The notes beneath the pieces were generated by a model. It was not told where the DNA came from and made no database searches. It saw only the letters and a list, made by a program, of their open reading frames with translations. From NCBI GenBank assembly GCA_015661795.1, contig DQVJ01000053.1, positions 1 through 14,513 on the forward strand: 14,513 nucleotides of DNA, read 5' to 3'. Shown here piece by piece: positions 1-6,662 of the stretch. How positions within the stretch are numbered: position 1 is the stretch's first letter; each line of letters starts with the position of its first letter. This DNA is from Sulfurovum sp. GTDB taxonomy: Bacteria; Campylobacterota; Campylobacteria; Campylobacterales; Sulfurovaceae. A program made the translations under genes and the position numbers.

Positions 1-9
1 AGGATAAAC

Positions 10-372
10 ATGGCTCGTATTGCAGGGGTTGATTTACCACAGAAAAAAAGAATGGAGTATGCACTTACTTACATTTTTGGAATCGGTTTAAAAACATCAA
101 GAGATATCTTGACAAGAACAGGTATTGACTATAACATTAGAGTTCATGAACTTACGGATGCACAAGCGGCACAAATCCGTCAAGATATTCAAGAGAATGT
201 TATGGTTGAGGGAGATCTTAGAAAAAAAGTAACTTTAGACATTAAAGCATTAATGGATTTAGGATCTTACAGAGGTTTAAGACACAGAAGAGGGCTACCT
301 TGTCGTGGTCAAAAAACAAAGACAAATGCGCGTACTCGTAAGGGTAAACGTAAGACTGTCGGCGCGGCATAA
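10..372 (+). CDS. rpsM: 30S ribosomal protein S13 (uS13)
   Basis: Small-subunit ribosomal protein of the 30S head, which contacts the P-site tRNA and forms the A-site finger bridge to the large subunit. The 120-residue product opens with MARIAGVDLP and ends in the basic tail typical of S13 (SYRGLRHRRGLPCRGQKTKT, then RTRKGKRKT), and the full length is normal for the family. The start is supported by AGGA at 1-4, five bases before the ATG. It is the first gene in view of a ribosomal operon that continues with rpsK 13 bases downstream; upstream operon genes lie outside the window. Identification is secure. Confidence 0.98.
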   Translation: MARIAGVDLPQKKRMEYALTYIFGIGLKTSRDILTRTGIDYNIRVHELTDAQAAQIRQDIQENVMVEGDLRKKVTLDIKALMDLGSYRGLRHRRGLPCRGQKTKTNARTRKGKRKTVGAA

Positions 373-385
373 GGAGTAGTTCAAT

Positions 386-760
386 ATGGCTAAGAAAAAA
401 GCAAAAAAAAGTATTGCTAAAGCGGTTGTGTATGTAGCAGCTACTTTCAATAACACTGTAATTACAGTGACAGATGAAATGGGAAATGTTATCGCTTGGA
501 GTTCTGCTGGAGCACTAGGTTTTAAAGGTTCTAAGAAGTCAACTCCATTTGCAGCGACTGAAGCTGTAGCTGATGCAATGCAAAAAGCAATGGAAAATGG
601 CGTTAAAGAAGTAGGTATCAAAGTTCAAGGTCCTGGTTCTGGTAGAGATACAGCTGTTAAAGCGATTGGTGCAACTGAAGGTATTCGTGTAACATTTTTA
701 AAAGATATTACACCACTTCCACATAATGGTTGTAGACCACCTAAGAAGAGAAGGGTATAA
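386..760 (+). CDS. rpsK: 30S ribosomal protein S11 (uS11)
   Basis: Small-subunit protein of the 30S platform, near the mRNA exit and the anti-Shine-Dalgarno region. The 124-residue product shows the S11 hallmarks in order: a lysine-rich N-terminus, TFNNTVITVTD near residue 20, WSSAGALGFKGSKKSTPFAA near 37-56, GPGSGRDTA in the second half, and the C-terminal DITPLPHNGCRPPKKRRV. A ribosome binding site (AAGGAG) lies before the ATG. It sits between rpsM and rpsD in the usual order, with only two bases between its stop and rpsD, so translation is probably coupled. Identification is secure. Confidence 0.98.
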   Translation: MAKKKAKKSIAKAVVYVAATFNNTVITVTDEMGNVIAWSSAGALGFKGSKKSTPFAATEAVADAMQKAMENGVKEVGIKVQGPGSGRDTAVKAIGATEGIRVTFLKDITPLPHNGCRPPKKRRV

Positions 761-762
761 GT

Positions 763-1389
763 ATGGCAAGATATAGAGGTCCAGTTGAAAGACTAGAAAG
801 AAGACTTGGCGTTGATTTGGGATTAAAAGGTGAGCGTAGACTCAGCGGTAAATCTGCATTAGAAAAAAGACCATACGCTCCAGGGCAACATGGTCAAAGA
901 AGAACAAAGATTTCAGAATATGGTCTTCAGCTTCAAGAAAAACAAAAAGCTAAATTTATGTATGGGGTTTCTGAAAAACAATTTAGAGCACTGTATAAAG
1001 AAGCAAACTCAAAAGATGGTAATACAGGTTCTATCCTTATCCAACTTCTTGAGCAGAGACTTGATAATGTAGTTTACAGAATGGGTTTTGCAACAACAAG
1101 AGCATCTGCTAGACAATTCGTAAATCACGGTCATGTACTTGTGGATGGAAAAAGAGTAGATATTCCTTCTTTTAGAGTAAAAGCAGGTCAAAAAATTGAA
1201 ATCAGAGAAAAGTCTAAAACAAATCCTCAGATTTTAAGAGCAATCGAATTAACTAACCAAACGGGTATGGTTGAATGGGTTGATATGGATAAAGAAAAAC
1301 TTTTTGGACTATTCACTAGAATCCCAGAAAGAGATGAAATAGCAATCCCAGTTGAAGAGCGTCTAATCGTCGAGCTTTACTCTAAATAA
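763..1389 (+). CDS. rpsD: 30S ribosomal protein S4 (uS4)
   Basis: Primary 16S rRNA-binding protein that nucleates 30S assembly. The 208-residue product begins MARYRGPVERLERRLGVDL; residues about 97-158 form the S4 RNA-binding domain (LEQRLDNVVYRMGFATTRAS, then HVLVDGKRVDIPSFRV), and it ends in EERLIVELYSK, the usual S4 C-terminus. The N-terminal region has no zinc-binding cysteines, so this is the cysteine-free form of S4. The start is two bases after the rpsK stop, with AAGAGAAGGG just upstream acting as ribosome binding site inside rpsK. In many bacteria S4 represses its own operon; no regulatory site was recognised here. Confidence 0.98.
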   Translation: MARYRGPVERLERRLGVDLGLKGERRLSGKSALEKRPYAPGQHGQRRTKISEYGLQLQEKQKAKFMYGVSEKQFRALYKEANSKDGNTGSILIQLLEQRLDNVVYRMGFATTRASARQFVNHGHVLVDGKRVDIPSFRVKAGQKIEIREKSKTNPQILRAIELTNQTGMVEWVDMDKEKLFGLFTRIPERDEIAIPVEERLIVELYSK

Positions 1390-1409
1390 TACATAAGTAA
1401 AGGCTATTA

Positions 1410-2411
1410 ATGAGAAAAATTAAAGTTGCACCATTTATGCCGACAGAGGTAGAGGTAAATGAAATTAGCACGAACCGTGCTCAAATCACTGCCTATCCTT
1501 TTGAGAGCGGCTATGCTGTTACACTTGCGCATCCACTGAGAAGACTTATCTTGGGTTCTTCTATTGGGTATGCACCGATTTCTGTCAAGATTGAAGGCGC
1601 AGCACATGAGTTTGACAACATAAGAGGTATGCATGAAGATGTTGCTGTATTTATTATCAATCTTAAAAACATTCGTTTTAAAATAAAAGACGAAAGTGAC
1701 AGAGTAGAACTTAAATATTCTTTTTCTGGTCACAAAGAAGTAAGTGCACAGGATTTGAATAATGATCAGGTTGAAATCGTAAATGGTGATTTACCACTTG
1801 CTACACTGAATGAAGATGCTGAGCTTAACTTTACAGTGGTGATTTCAAAAGGTATTGGTTATGTACCAAGTGAAGACCTAAGAGATGACGTAGAGATAAA
1901 TAGCATCGCATTGGATGCTTTCTTTACACCAGTAAGAAAAGCGAATTATAAGATTGAGCCTGTACTTGTAGAAGATAATCCTAATTTTGAAAAGGTAACT
2001 TTTGATATTGAAACAGATGCTCAAATTGGTCCGGTAGAAGCATTTACGAATGCTCTTGAAGTGATGAATAAACAGCTTTCAGTTTTTAATGGTGTATTAG
2101 ACGTAGATATTTCTACAACACCTGTAAAAAGAAGTAATGATGACAATGAACTCAAACCATTTATGCTAACGGTTGATAGTCTTGGACTTAGTGCAAGATC
2201 TTTTAATTCATTAGATAGAGCAGGAATGAAGTATCTTGCAGAATTGGTACTGATGAGTGAAAATGAGATTAAAAATATCAAGAATCTTGGTAAAAAATCT
2301 CTAGATGAAATCAATGAATGTCTTGTAGAACATGGCTTCGGTTCAGACTTTGAACTCCCAGATCATACAAGAACAAACTTGATAAAGAAAATTGAACAAC
2401 TTAAAGCATAA
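1410..2411 (+). CDS. rpoA: DNA-directed RNA polymerase subunit alpha
   Basis: RNA polymerase alpha subunit, 333 residues, normal length. The N-terminal domain (about residues 1-235) that dimerises and binds beta and beta' is recognisable by SGYAVTLAHPLRRLILGSS and the following AHEFDNIRGMHEDV. A short linker (about 236-249) leads to the C-terminal domain (about 250-312), with SLGLSARSFNSLDRAG and NLGKKSLDEI, the helix-hairpin-helix surface that touches UP elements and activators; Arg263 matches the DNA-contacting arginine of the E. coli domain. About 20 charged residues follow. The gene lies 20 bases after rpsD and 29 bases before rplQ, the standard order. A near-perfect inverted repeat spans its stop codon. 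Confidence 0.98.
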   Translation: MRKIKVAPFMPTEVEVNEISTNRAQITAYPFESGYAVTLAHPLRRLILGSSIGYAPISVKIEGAAHEFDNIRGMHEDVAVFIINLKNIRFKIKDESDRVELKYSFSGHKEVSAQDLNNDQVEIVNGDLPLATLNEDAELNFTVVISKGIGYVPSEDLRDDVEINSIALDAFFTPVRKANYKIEPVLVEDNPNFEKVTFDIETDAQIGPVEAFTNALEVMNKQLSVFNGVLDVDISTTPVKRSNDDNELKPFMLTVDSLGLSARSFNSLDRAGMKYLAELVLMSENEIKNIKNLGKKSLDEINECLVEHGFGSDFELPDHTRTNLIKKIEQLKA

Positions 2412-2423
2412 ATGCTTAAAGTT
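2398..2423 (+). other. Inverted repeat centred on the rpoA stop codon
   Basis: Arms AACTTAAAGCAT (2398-2409) and ATGCTTAAAGTT (2412-2423) are reverse complements except for one A-A mismatch, so 11 of 12 positions pair. The rpoA stop codon TAA (2409-2411) lies at the tip. No run of T follows and rplQ lies just downstream with its own ribosome binding site, so this is unlikely to be a terminator. It may be an mRNA processing or stability element between two co-transcribed genes, or chance in AT-rich DNA. Confidence 0.4.
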
Positions 2424-2440
2424 TAATATAAAGGAATAAC

Positions 2441-2791
2441 ATGAGACATAAGCATGGTTACCGTAAATTAAATAGAACGTCTTCTCATAGAGCTGCGCTT
2501 CTTAAAAACCTTTCTATTGCTTTGACAAAAGAAGGTAGAATTGAGACTACATTGCCAAAAGCAAAAGAGCTTAGATCTTACTATGAAAAGCTTATTACAA
2601 AAGCTTCAACTGGTGATTTCAATGCACATAGAGCAATTTTTGCAATGTTACAACATAAAGAGTGTACAAACACCATTGTGAATGAAATTGCACCAAAATA
2701 TGCAGATAGAAATGGTGGATACACAAGAATAATAAAAACACGCATGAGAAAAGGTGATGCTGCACCTATGGCAATTATAGAATTCGTATAA
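2441..2791 (+). CDS. rplQ: 50S ribosomal protein L17 (bL17)
   Basis: Large-subunit protein near the peptide exit tunnel. The 116-residue product starts MRHKHGYRKLNRTSSHRAAL, the family signature, continues with LSIALTKEGRIETTLPKAKE and ends with the YTRIIKTRMRKGDAAPMAII region; length is normal. AAGGA at 2431-2435 lies five bases before the ATG. It is the last gene of the ribosomal operon: a strong hairpin follows 22 bases after the stop, and the next gene is more than 300 bases away. Identification is secure. Confidence 0.98.
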   Translation: MRHKHGYRKLNRTSSHRAALLKNLSIALTKEGRIETTLPKAKELRSYYEKLITKASTGDFNAHRAIFAMLQHKECTNTIVNEIAPKYADRNGGYTRIIKTRMRKGDAAPMAIIEFV

Positions 2792-2812
2792 TTTATTTGC
2801 CTCAGTAAAGAC

Positions 2813-2841
2813 AGTATCACAAGGTTTTACCTTGTGATACT
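2813..2841 (+). terminator. Hairpin ending the ribosomal operon
   Basis: A perfect 12-base-pair stem: AGTATCACAAGG (2813-2824), loop TTTTA (2825-2829), CCTTGTGATACT (2830-2841). It follows rplQ by 22 bases and precedes a long non-coding stretch, the expected place for the end of the operon. No T run follows, so it may act with Rho or by protecting the mRNA 3' end rather than as a classical intrinsic terminator. Confidence 0.65.
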
Positions 2842-3005
2842 AAATCCTATCCCAAAAATCAATTTAATTTTTTAGTATGTATAAAAGTACATAGATATGT
2901 ATATTTATGATTATAAATTTATTCACAGATTATTTAATTAATTTGTAAATTATACTATACATGAAAAATGTTAATTTTTTATATTGCTAAGATATACACA
3001 ATAAG
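2842..3005. other. Non-coding AT-rich stretch between rplQ and the nfu-like gene
   Basis: No reading frame with a ribosome binding site is visible on either strand. It holds several TATA-like strings and a small palindrome, TACATA-GA-TATGTA at 2888-2901, of uncertain meaning in such AT-rich DNA. The promoter candidates of the next operon lie directly downstream. Confidence 0.5.
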
Positions 3006-3034
3006 TTGACAAAGAGATACTTTTAGTGTATAAC
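3006..3034 (+). promoter_or_regulatory. Sigma-70-type promoter upstream of the nfu-like gene
   Basis: A perfect -35 box TTGACA at 3006-3011 and a -10 box TATAAC at 3029-3034, separated by exactly 17 bases. The start of transcription would be near 3041, leaving a leader of about 88 bases before the TTG start at 3129. A full -35 box is uncommon in Campylobacterota, which makes the match more convincing. Confidence 0.7.
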
Positions 3035-3074
3035 ACAGCTAGAGAACATTGATACACAAAAAATTTATTATGGT

Positions 3075-3090
3075 TTTGTTATAATATAAT
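3075..3090 (+). promoter_or_regulatory. Second promoter candidate with overlapping TATAAT boxes
   Basis: TTTTG followed by two overlapping TATAAT hexamers at 3080-3085 and 3085-3090, the usual look of Campylobacterota housekeeping promoters, which often lack a -35 box. Transcription would begin near 3092-3097, so the GTG at 3099 would sit almost at the first base of the mRNA, an argument for the TTG start at 3129. Confidence 0.5.
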
Positions 3091-3116
3091 AAGTTTGAGT
3101 GTTTATAGATATCAAC

Positions 3117-3123
3117 AAAGGAG
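3117..3123 (+). promoter_or_regulatory. Ribosome binding site that fixes the nfu-like start
   Basis: AAAGGAG, five bases before the TTG codon at 3129. It lies inside the longer frame that would start at GTG 3099, so it decides for the shorter protein. Confidence 0.8.
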
Positions 3124-3128
3124 ATATT

Positions 3129-3407
3129 TTGATTCCATTTACAGATGACGAATTACAACCAGCAGTAGAAAGCGTAATTGATAAAGTAAGACCATCTATT
3201 AAACTTGATGGTGGGGATATTACACTATTGAGTATTAATAATGGAAAAGTATATGTACAACTTCAAGGAGCATGTGTTGGTTGTGGATCTTCTGGAACAA
3301 CTATAAAATTTGGCGTTGAAAAGCAGATGCAGGCACTTATCCACCCAGAGATTACTGTGGTAAATGTCCCGCACGGTTTTGAAGATAAATTGGATCAATT
3401 GGCTTAA
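3129..3407 (+). CDS. NifU-like C-terminal-domain protein (Nfu-type Fe-S scaffold)
   Basis: Likely Fe-S cluster scaffold or carrier. The 92-residue product is a single NifU C-terminal domain: VRPSIKLDGGDITLLSINNG, then GACVGCGSSGTTIKFGVEK holding the CxxC motif (Cys49 and Cys52) that binds a cluster between two subunits, then HPEITVVNVPHG. I chose TTG at 3129 because AAAGGAG (3117-3123) stands five bases before it and the family sequence begins about there; the in-frame GTG at 3099 has no ribosome binding site and lies near the predicted mRNA start. It is followed one base after its stop by the TPR-like gene and then murE, an order I remember from Campylobacter genomes. Confidence 0.93.
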   Translation: MIPFTDDELQPAVESVIDKVRPSIKLDGGDITLLSINNGKVYVQLQGACVGCGSSGTTIKFGVEKQMQALIHPEITVVNVPHGFEDKLDQLA

Positions 3408-3408
3408 A

Positions 3409-3984
3409 ATGAGTAAAGTGAACCAAGAGTTATTGCTTCAACGTGCTGAAGATGAGTTCCTAAAGGGTGACTATACAAATGCTCTGAGAGTTTATGGTCT
3501 AATATTAGAAGATTACCCGATGTTAGATGAGGCAAAAATAGGCGCTTACTTGAGTGATCTTGGTATTGACAGTGAAGAAGAAGCTCAGGCTCTTTTTGAT
3601 TATTATCAATTGATAAAGGATGAAAAAGAGAATGCTGTTGATATTATCAATGGTCTTATAGAAAATCTAGATAGTTCTAAACAAAAAATAGAAGCACTAT
3701 TGCGTGATCCTATGCAAGAACAGGTCGAATATAGTGATGGTATCAGGTATAGTGATTTTATACTCCTTGTGGAAAGTCGAGGATCTTTCAAAAAAACTTT
3801 TGAAGATATCATGTTTTCAACGAAAGTTGTCATTACAAACAAAGACGAATTCATTGATTTTGTTACACGACTTTCAGATGAAGGATTTTCGGAGATGGCA
3901 TTGGGATATCTTGATGCTTCAAGTCAATTGTTTGGGAATGATCAGGAAATACTTGCTTTATATCATGTGGTAAGTGGTAAGTAA
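3409..3984 (+). CDS. TPR-like protein between nfu and murE, function unknown
   Basis: A 191-residue, acidic, soluble protein without signal peptide or membrane segment. Residues about 5-45 form a helical pair of tetratricopeptide type (LLLQRAEDEFLKGDYTNALR, then VYGLILEDYPMLDEAKIGAY), and helical sequence continues throughout. The start is the ATG at 3409, one base after the nfu stop, where the TPR helix pair begins; the longer frame from ATG 3364 would overlap nfu by 44 bases and adds residues with no TPR character. Translation is probably coupled to nfu, as no good ribosome binding site is visible. A hypothetical protein lies in the same place in Campylobacter as I remember it. The function is unknown; TPR folds usually mediate protein contacts. 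Confidence 0.85.
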   Translation: MSKVNQELLLQRAEDEFLKGDYTNALRVYGLILEDYPMLDEAKIGAYLSDLGIDSEEEAQALFDYYQLIKDEKENAVDIINGLIENLDSSKQKIEALLRDPMQEQVEYSDGIRYSDFILLVESRGSFKKTFEDIMFSTKVVITNKDEFIDFVTRLSDEGFSEMALGYLDASSQLFGNDQEILALYHVVSGK

Positions 3985-5281
3985 TTTGAAATTAGATTTT
4001 GTTACTGCTGGTTATAAATATATAACAGATGATACCAGTAAAATAGATGATGAAACACTTTTTTTACATACAGCACAGAATAATAAATATTATGATGTAA
4101 TGGAGAAAAAACCTGAGTGCATTACACCAGATGCCCTTATAGATATTTGGAAACTCACAGCTATGAAGGTTGTAGGGGTGACTGGAACCAATGGTAAAAC
4201 AACCGTTACTGCAGCAATATATTCCTTTTTACTTGACTTAGATGAAAAGCCTGCACTACAAGGTACGCGAGGACTTTTTGCTGAGGAGAAGCGCATAGAA
4301 GAGAAAAGTATGACTACACCTTCTATCTTGGAAACGCTCCATAACATGAAACAGACACATGATTTAGGATGTAATTATTTTATTATGGAAGTGAGTTCAC
4401 ATGCCATTGACCAAAAGCGTATAGAAGGCATTGAGTTTGCACTGAAAGTGCATACCAATGTGACTTCTGACCATTTGGACTATCATGGTACGGTAGAAGA
4501 GTACAGACGGATAAAGAGTCTTTTCTTTGCAGACGAAACGCCAAAATTATTGAATAAAGATGACATTAAAAACATAACCTATAACCCTATAGGTGCGCAA
4601 AGTTATGGGGTGGATGAACCAGCCACATTTAAAGTACAGGCATTTTCACTATTGCATGGAATTACTGCAGGGATAAAGCATTTACGTACGGAAGCTACTT
4701 TCCATTCTCCTATGGTAGGACTTTTTAACCTCTTTAATCTTATGGCAGCTATAGGTTCTGTGCAAATGCTAACAGGGCGGAATATAGAAGAGGTATGTGA
4801 AGTGACAGAGCATTTTGCAGGAGTTTCTGGACGTATGGAAGTTGTCTCTCGGAATCCTTTGGTTATAGTGGATTTCGCACACACGGATGATGGCATGCAT
4901 GCAGTCTTAGAGTCCATGAAAGACAGAGACATTTCTGTTGTGTTTGGTGCAGGTGGTAACCGTGACAAAGGTAAACGTCCACGAATGGGAGCAGTAGCAG
5001 GACGATATGCAAACAAGATTTATGTTACCTCAGACAACCCAAGAGATGAAGTACCAGAGATGATACTAGAAGACATCTTGAAGGGGTTACATGGGAAAGA
5101 TAATGTCACTGCCTGCCCAGATAGAAAATTTGCTATAAAGCTCGCACTTGATGCACTAGAAGAGAATGAAGTACTTCTCATTCTCGGTAAAGGGGATGAA
5201 GATTATCAAGAGATAAAAGGGGTGAAGCACCCCTTTGATGATAGAAAAGTGGTACGCGAATTTTTAAATTTAGAAAAGTAA
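3974..5281 (+). CDS. murE: UDP-N-acetylmuramoyl-tripeptide synthetase (MurE)
   Basis: Cytoplasmic Mur ligase that adds the third amino acid to UDP-MurNAc-L-Ala-D-Glu in peptidoglycan synthesis, using ATP. Visible motifs: the P-loop GTNGKTT (residues 71-77), EVSSHAIDQKR (139-149), HTNVTSDHLDYHGTVEEY (160-177) with Lys181 in the place of the carbamylated lysine, FAGVSGRMEV (281-290), and DNPR (354-357), the signature of enzymes adding meso-diaminopimelate. At 435 residues it is shorter than the roughly 495 of E. coli because the N-terminal domain is reduced, as is usual in this phylum. The start is either GTG 3974, overlapping the TPR gene by 11 bases, or TTG 3986 just after its stop (sequence MKLDFVTAGY); neither has a strong ribosome binding site. 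A perfect hairpin lies in the last codons. Confidence 0.95.
   Translation: MVSNLKLDFVTAGYKYITDDTSKIDDETLFLHTAQNNKYYDVMEKKPECITPDALIDIWKLTAMKVVGVTGTNGKTTVTAAIYSFLLDLDEKPALQGTRGLFAEEKRIEEKSMTTPSILETLHNMKQTHDLGCNYFIMEVSSHAIDQKRIEGIEFALKVHTNVTSDHLDYHGTVEEYRRIKSLFFADETPKLLNKDDIKNITYNPIGAQSYGVDEPATFKVQAFSLLHGITAGIKHLRTEATFHSPMVGLFNLFNLMAAIGSVQMLTGRNIEEVCEVTEHFAGVSGRMEVVSRNPLVIVDFAHTDDGMHAVLESMKDRDISVVFGAGGNRDKGKRPRMGAVAGRYANKIYVTSDNPRDEVPEMILEDILKGLHGKDNVTACPDRKFAIKLALDALEENEVLLILGKGDEDYQEIKGVKHPFDDRKVVREFLNLEK
5216..5236 (+). other. Strong hairpin inside the 3' end of murE
   Basis: AAAGGGGTG (5216-5224), loop AAG, CACCCCTTT (5228-5236): nine perfect pairs including six G-C pairs, by far the most GC-rich stem in the window. 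It lies within the codons for KGVKHPF, about 43 bases before the murE stop. No T run follows, so it is not an intrinsic terminator; it could protect the mRNA or be a by-product of the conserved protein motif. Confidence 0.5.
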
Positions 5282-5287
5282 TATAAT
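5282..5287 (+). promoter_or_regulatory. -10 box for the ferredoxin gene
   Basis: TATAAT begins directly after the murE stop codon, with T- and A-rich sequence upstream and no clear -35. Transcription from about 5294 would give a leader of about 50 bases before the ATG at 5344. Confidence 0.5.
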
Positions 5288-5343
5288 CTCATATTAAGTA
5301 AATCGGAGTAAAATACTCTCAATTAAACTTTAAGGACTTCAAT

Positions 5344-5721
5344 ATGATGCCAGCAATACCACAACCAGCGTTTTATATACTCAAATGTGAACAATCAGCA
5401 CCACCAGGGATGCCAAAACCAAGCTGTGTAAAAGCAGATGATCCAGAATCTCAAGAACTTTTTATGCACCTTGCTCAGTCTTTAATGATGAAAGGTATCG
5501 TGGGTACAGTTTCACCTATAAAAACAGGTTGTCTTAACAGATGTGCCTTAGGCCCTGTGATGCTTGTAGAGCCAGGTCATACTATGTATGTAGGATTAAC
5601 AAAAGAGAAAATAGATAAAATCATTGATGAGCATATTATCGGTGGCAATGTTGTTTCAGAGTATGTAGTGCCAGAAGCAATGTGGGGTGAGCCAATATCA
5701 CCTGCATCGATAGCAAAATAG
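5344..5721 (+). CDS. Thioredoxin-like [2Fe-2S] ferredoxin domain protein
   Basis: A 125-residue soluble protein of the thioredoxin-like [2Fe-2S] ferredoxin type (the fold shared by the NuoE C-terminal half and Shethna-type ferredoxins). The four probable cluster ligands are Cys15 and Cys28 (LKCEQSAPPGMPKPSC) and Cys63 and Cys67 (TGCLNRCALGP), the last followed by the usual EPGHTMYVGLTKEKIDKII and HIIGGNVVSEYV. It probably carries electrons in the cytoplasm; the partner is unknown. AAGGA at 5332-5336 precedes the ATG by seven bases; a second ATG follows directly at 5347. The gene stands alone, with its own -10 box and a terminator pair downstream. Confidence 0.88.
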   Translation: MMPAIPQPAFYILKCEQSAPPGMPKPSCVKADDPESQELFMHLAQSLMMKGIVGTVSPIKTGCLNRCALGPVMLVEPGHTMYVGLTKEKIDKIIDEHIIGGNVVSEYVVPEAMWGEPISPASIAK

Positions 5722-5774
5722 AGTAGTCGCCCGACTATTCTAGATAAATCCTAACTGTTTATTTAGGATTTTTT
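5719..5774 (+). terminator. Double-hairpin terminator after the ferredoxin gene
   Basis: Two hairpins in a row. The first spans the stop codon: TAGAGTAGTC (5719-5728), loop GCCC, GACTATTCTA (5733-5742), ten pairs with one G-T. The second is a classical intrinsic terminator: AAATCCTAA (5746-5754), loop of eight bases, TTAGGATTT (5763-5771), followed by more T to 5774. It separates the ferredoxin gene from panD. Confidence 0.85.
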
Positions 5775-5797
5775 CTCAATTTTCTCACAATTTTTAG

Positions 5798-5853
5798 TAT
5801 AATAGTAATATTGGTGGGATTCTGATATAATCCTGCACAAATTTTACTATAAT
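5798..5853 (+). promoter_or_regulatory. Three TATAAT boxes in tandem upstream of panD
   Basis: Perfect TATAAT hexamers at 5798-5803, 5826-5831 and 5848-5853, each after an AT-rich run and without a clear -35. The last would start transcription near 5860, about 70 bases before the panD ATG. Any one could be the promoter; three within 56 bases suggests either several start sites or chance in AT-rich DNA. Confidence 0.55.
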
Positions 5854-5893
5854 GATTACTCTGATCGAAGACATACATTTGCGAAGAGGAATG

Positions 5894-5915
5894 AAAATGG
5901 GCATTTAACCATTTT
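5894..5915 (+). other. Small hairpin next to the panD ribosome binding site
   Basis: AAAATGG (5894-5900), loop of eight bases, CCATTTT (5909-5915), seven pairs, immediately followed by the panD ribosome binding site AAGGAG (5916-5921). The stem is A-T-rich and weak. It includes a five-codon frame (ATG at 5891, ATG at 5897, stop at 5906). It could tune translation, but nothing identifies a ligand. Confidence 0.3.
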
Positions 5916-5930
5916 AAGGAGACCATTAAT

Positions 5931-6299
5931 ATGAATATTACAATGTTGTACAGTAAACTGCATCGAGCAACTGTTACAGACGCAAATCTTAATTATGTGG
6001 GGTCTATCACGATTGATCAAGCACTACTTGATGCTGCTAATATGCGTGTAGGTCAAAAGATAGATATTGTGAATGTGAATAATGGTGAACGATTTTCTAC
6101 ATATATTATCCCTGGAGAACGGGGAAAAAGAGATATCTGCCTCAATGGTGCTGCTGCTAGAAAAGTGCATAAGGGTGATAAAATCATTATTATTGCTTAT
6201 GCAAGTATGGATGAAAAAGAAGCAGATGTATACCAGCCAAAAATTGTTATATTGGATGATGACAATGCAATTGCACAAGAATTTGAAGGTCTTGAGTAA
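5931..6299 (+). CDS. panD: Aspartate 1-decarboxylase proenzyme
   Basis: Makes beta-alanine from L-aspartate for pantothenate and coenzyme A. The 122-residue proenzyme has the self-cleavage site Gly24-Ser25 (NYVGSITID), where Ser25 becomes the catalytic pyruvoyl group; Lys9, Arg54 and Tyr58 (RFSTYIIPG) stand at the conserved active-site positions, and GERGKRDICLNGAAARKV follows as usual. AAGGAG at 5916-5921 lies nine bases before the ATG. Its stop overlaps the ybaB start by one base (TAATG), so the two are translated together. No panB or panC is in the window. Identification is secure. Confidence 0.97.
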   Translation: MNITMLYSKLHRATVTDANLNYVGSITIDQALLDAANMRVGQKIDIVNVNNGERFSTYIIPGERGKRDICLNGAAARKVHKGDKIIIIAYASMDEKEADVYQPKIVILDDDNAIAQEFEGLE

Positions 6300-6613
6300 T
6301 GTTTGAGGGTTTTGATATGAAAAAAATGTCTGAGATGATGTCTCAGATGCAAGATAAAGCCAAAGAGATAGAAGAACAATCAAAGAATATACAGTTTACT
6401 GCTAAAGCAGGTGGGGGACTTATAGAGTTGACGGTGAATGGTGCAGGGGAAATCATCGATTTGAATATAGATGATTCGATGTTGGATGATAAAAATTTAC
6501 TTCAATTGTTACTTATCTCAGTCATGAATGATGCTAATAAAATGGTGGAAGAGAACAAAAAGTCTCAGGCGATGGGTATGATGGGTGGTATGAATCCATT
6601 TGGAAACACATAA
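6299..6613 (+). CDS. YbaB/EbfC family nucleoid-associated protein
   Basis: Small DNA-binding protein of the YbaB/EbfC family, 104 residues. The long N-terminal helix (MFEGFDMKKMSEMMSQMQDK onward to about residue 30) is followed by the beta-sheet core (IQFTAKAGGGLIELTVNGAG, EIIDLNIDDSML) and a C-terminal helix with MNDANKMVEE, then a Met/Gly-rich tail (AMGMMGGMNPFG). The family forms a tweezer-like dimer that binds DNA without strong sequence preference. The start at 6299 overlaps the panD stop; an internal ATG at 6317 has GAGGG in front of it, but the MF-type start fits the family better. In other bacteria the gene usually follows dnaX; here it sits with panD, which I remember as common in this phylum. 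Confidence 0.93.
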   Translation: MFEGFDMKKMSEMMSQMQDKAKEIEEQSKNIQFTAKAGGGLIELTVNGAGEIIDLNIDDSMLDDKNLLQLLLISVMNDANKMVEENKKSQAMGMMGGMNPFGNT

Positions 6614-6662
6614 AAATTAGGTACTGACATGAAAATGTGATACAGCGGTATCGGAGTAATGT

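Noticed and set aside
2888..2901. TACATA-GA-TATGTA palindrome in the rplQ-nfu gap
   Set aside because: Short and built only from common AT-rich words; no gene or promoter is positioned to use it.
4603..5016. Minus-strand frame of 137 codons inside murE
   Set aside because: It lies wholly within murE, has no ribosome binding site, and its composition is that expected from the complement of a real gene.
5891..5908. Five-codon frame ahead of panD as a leader peptide
   Set aside because: It has no run of regulatory codons and no alternative hairpins of the attenuation type; the structure there is weak.
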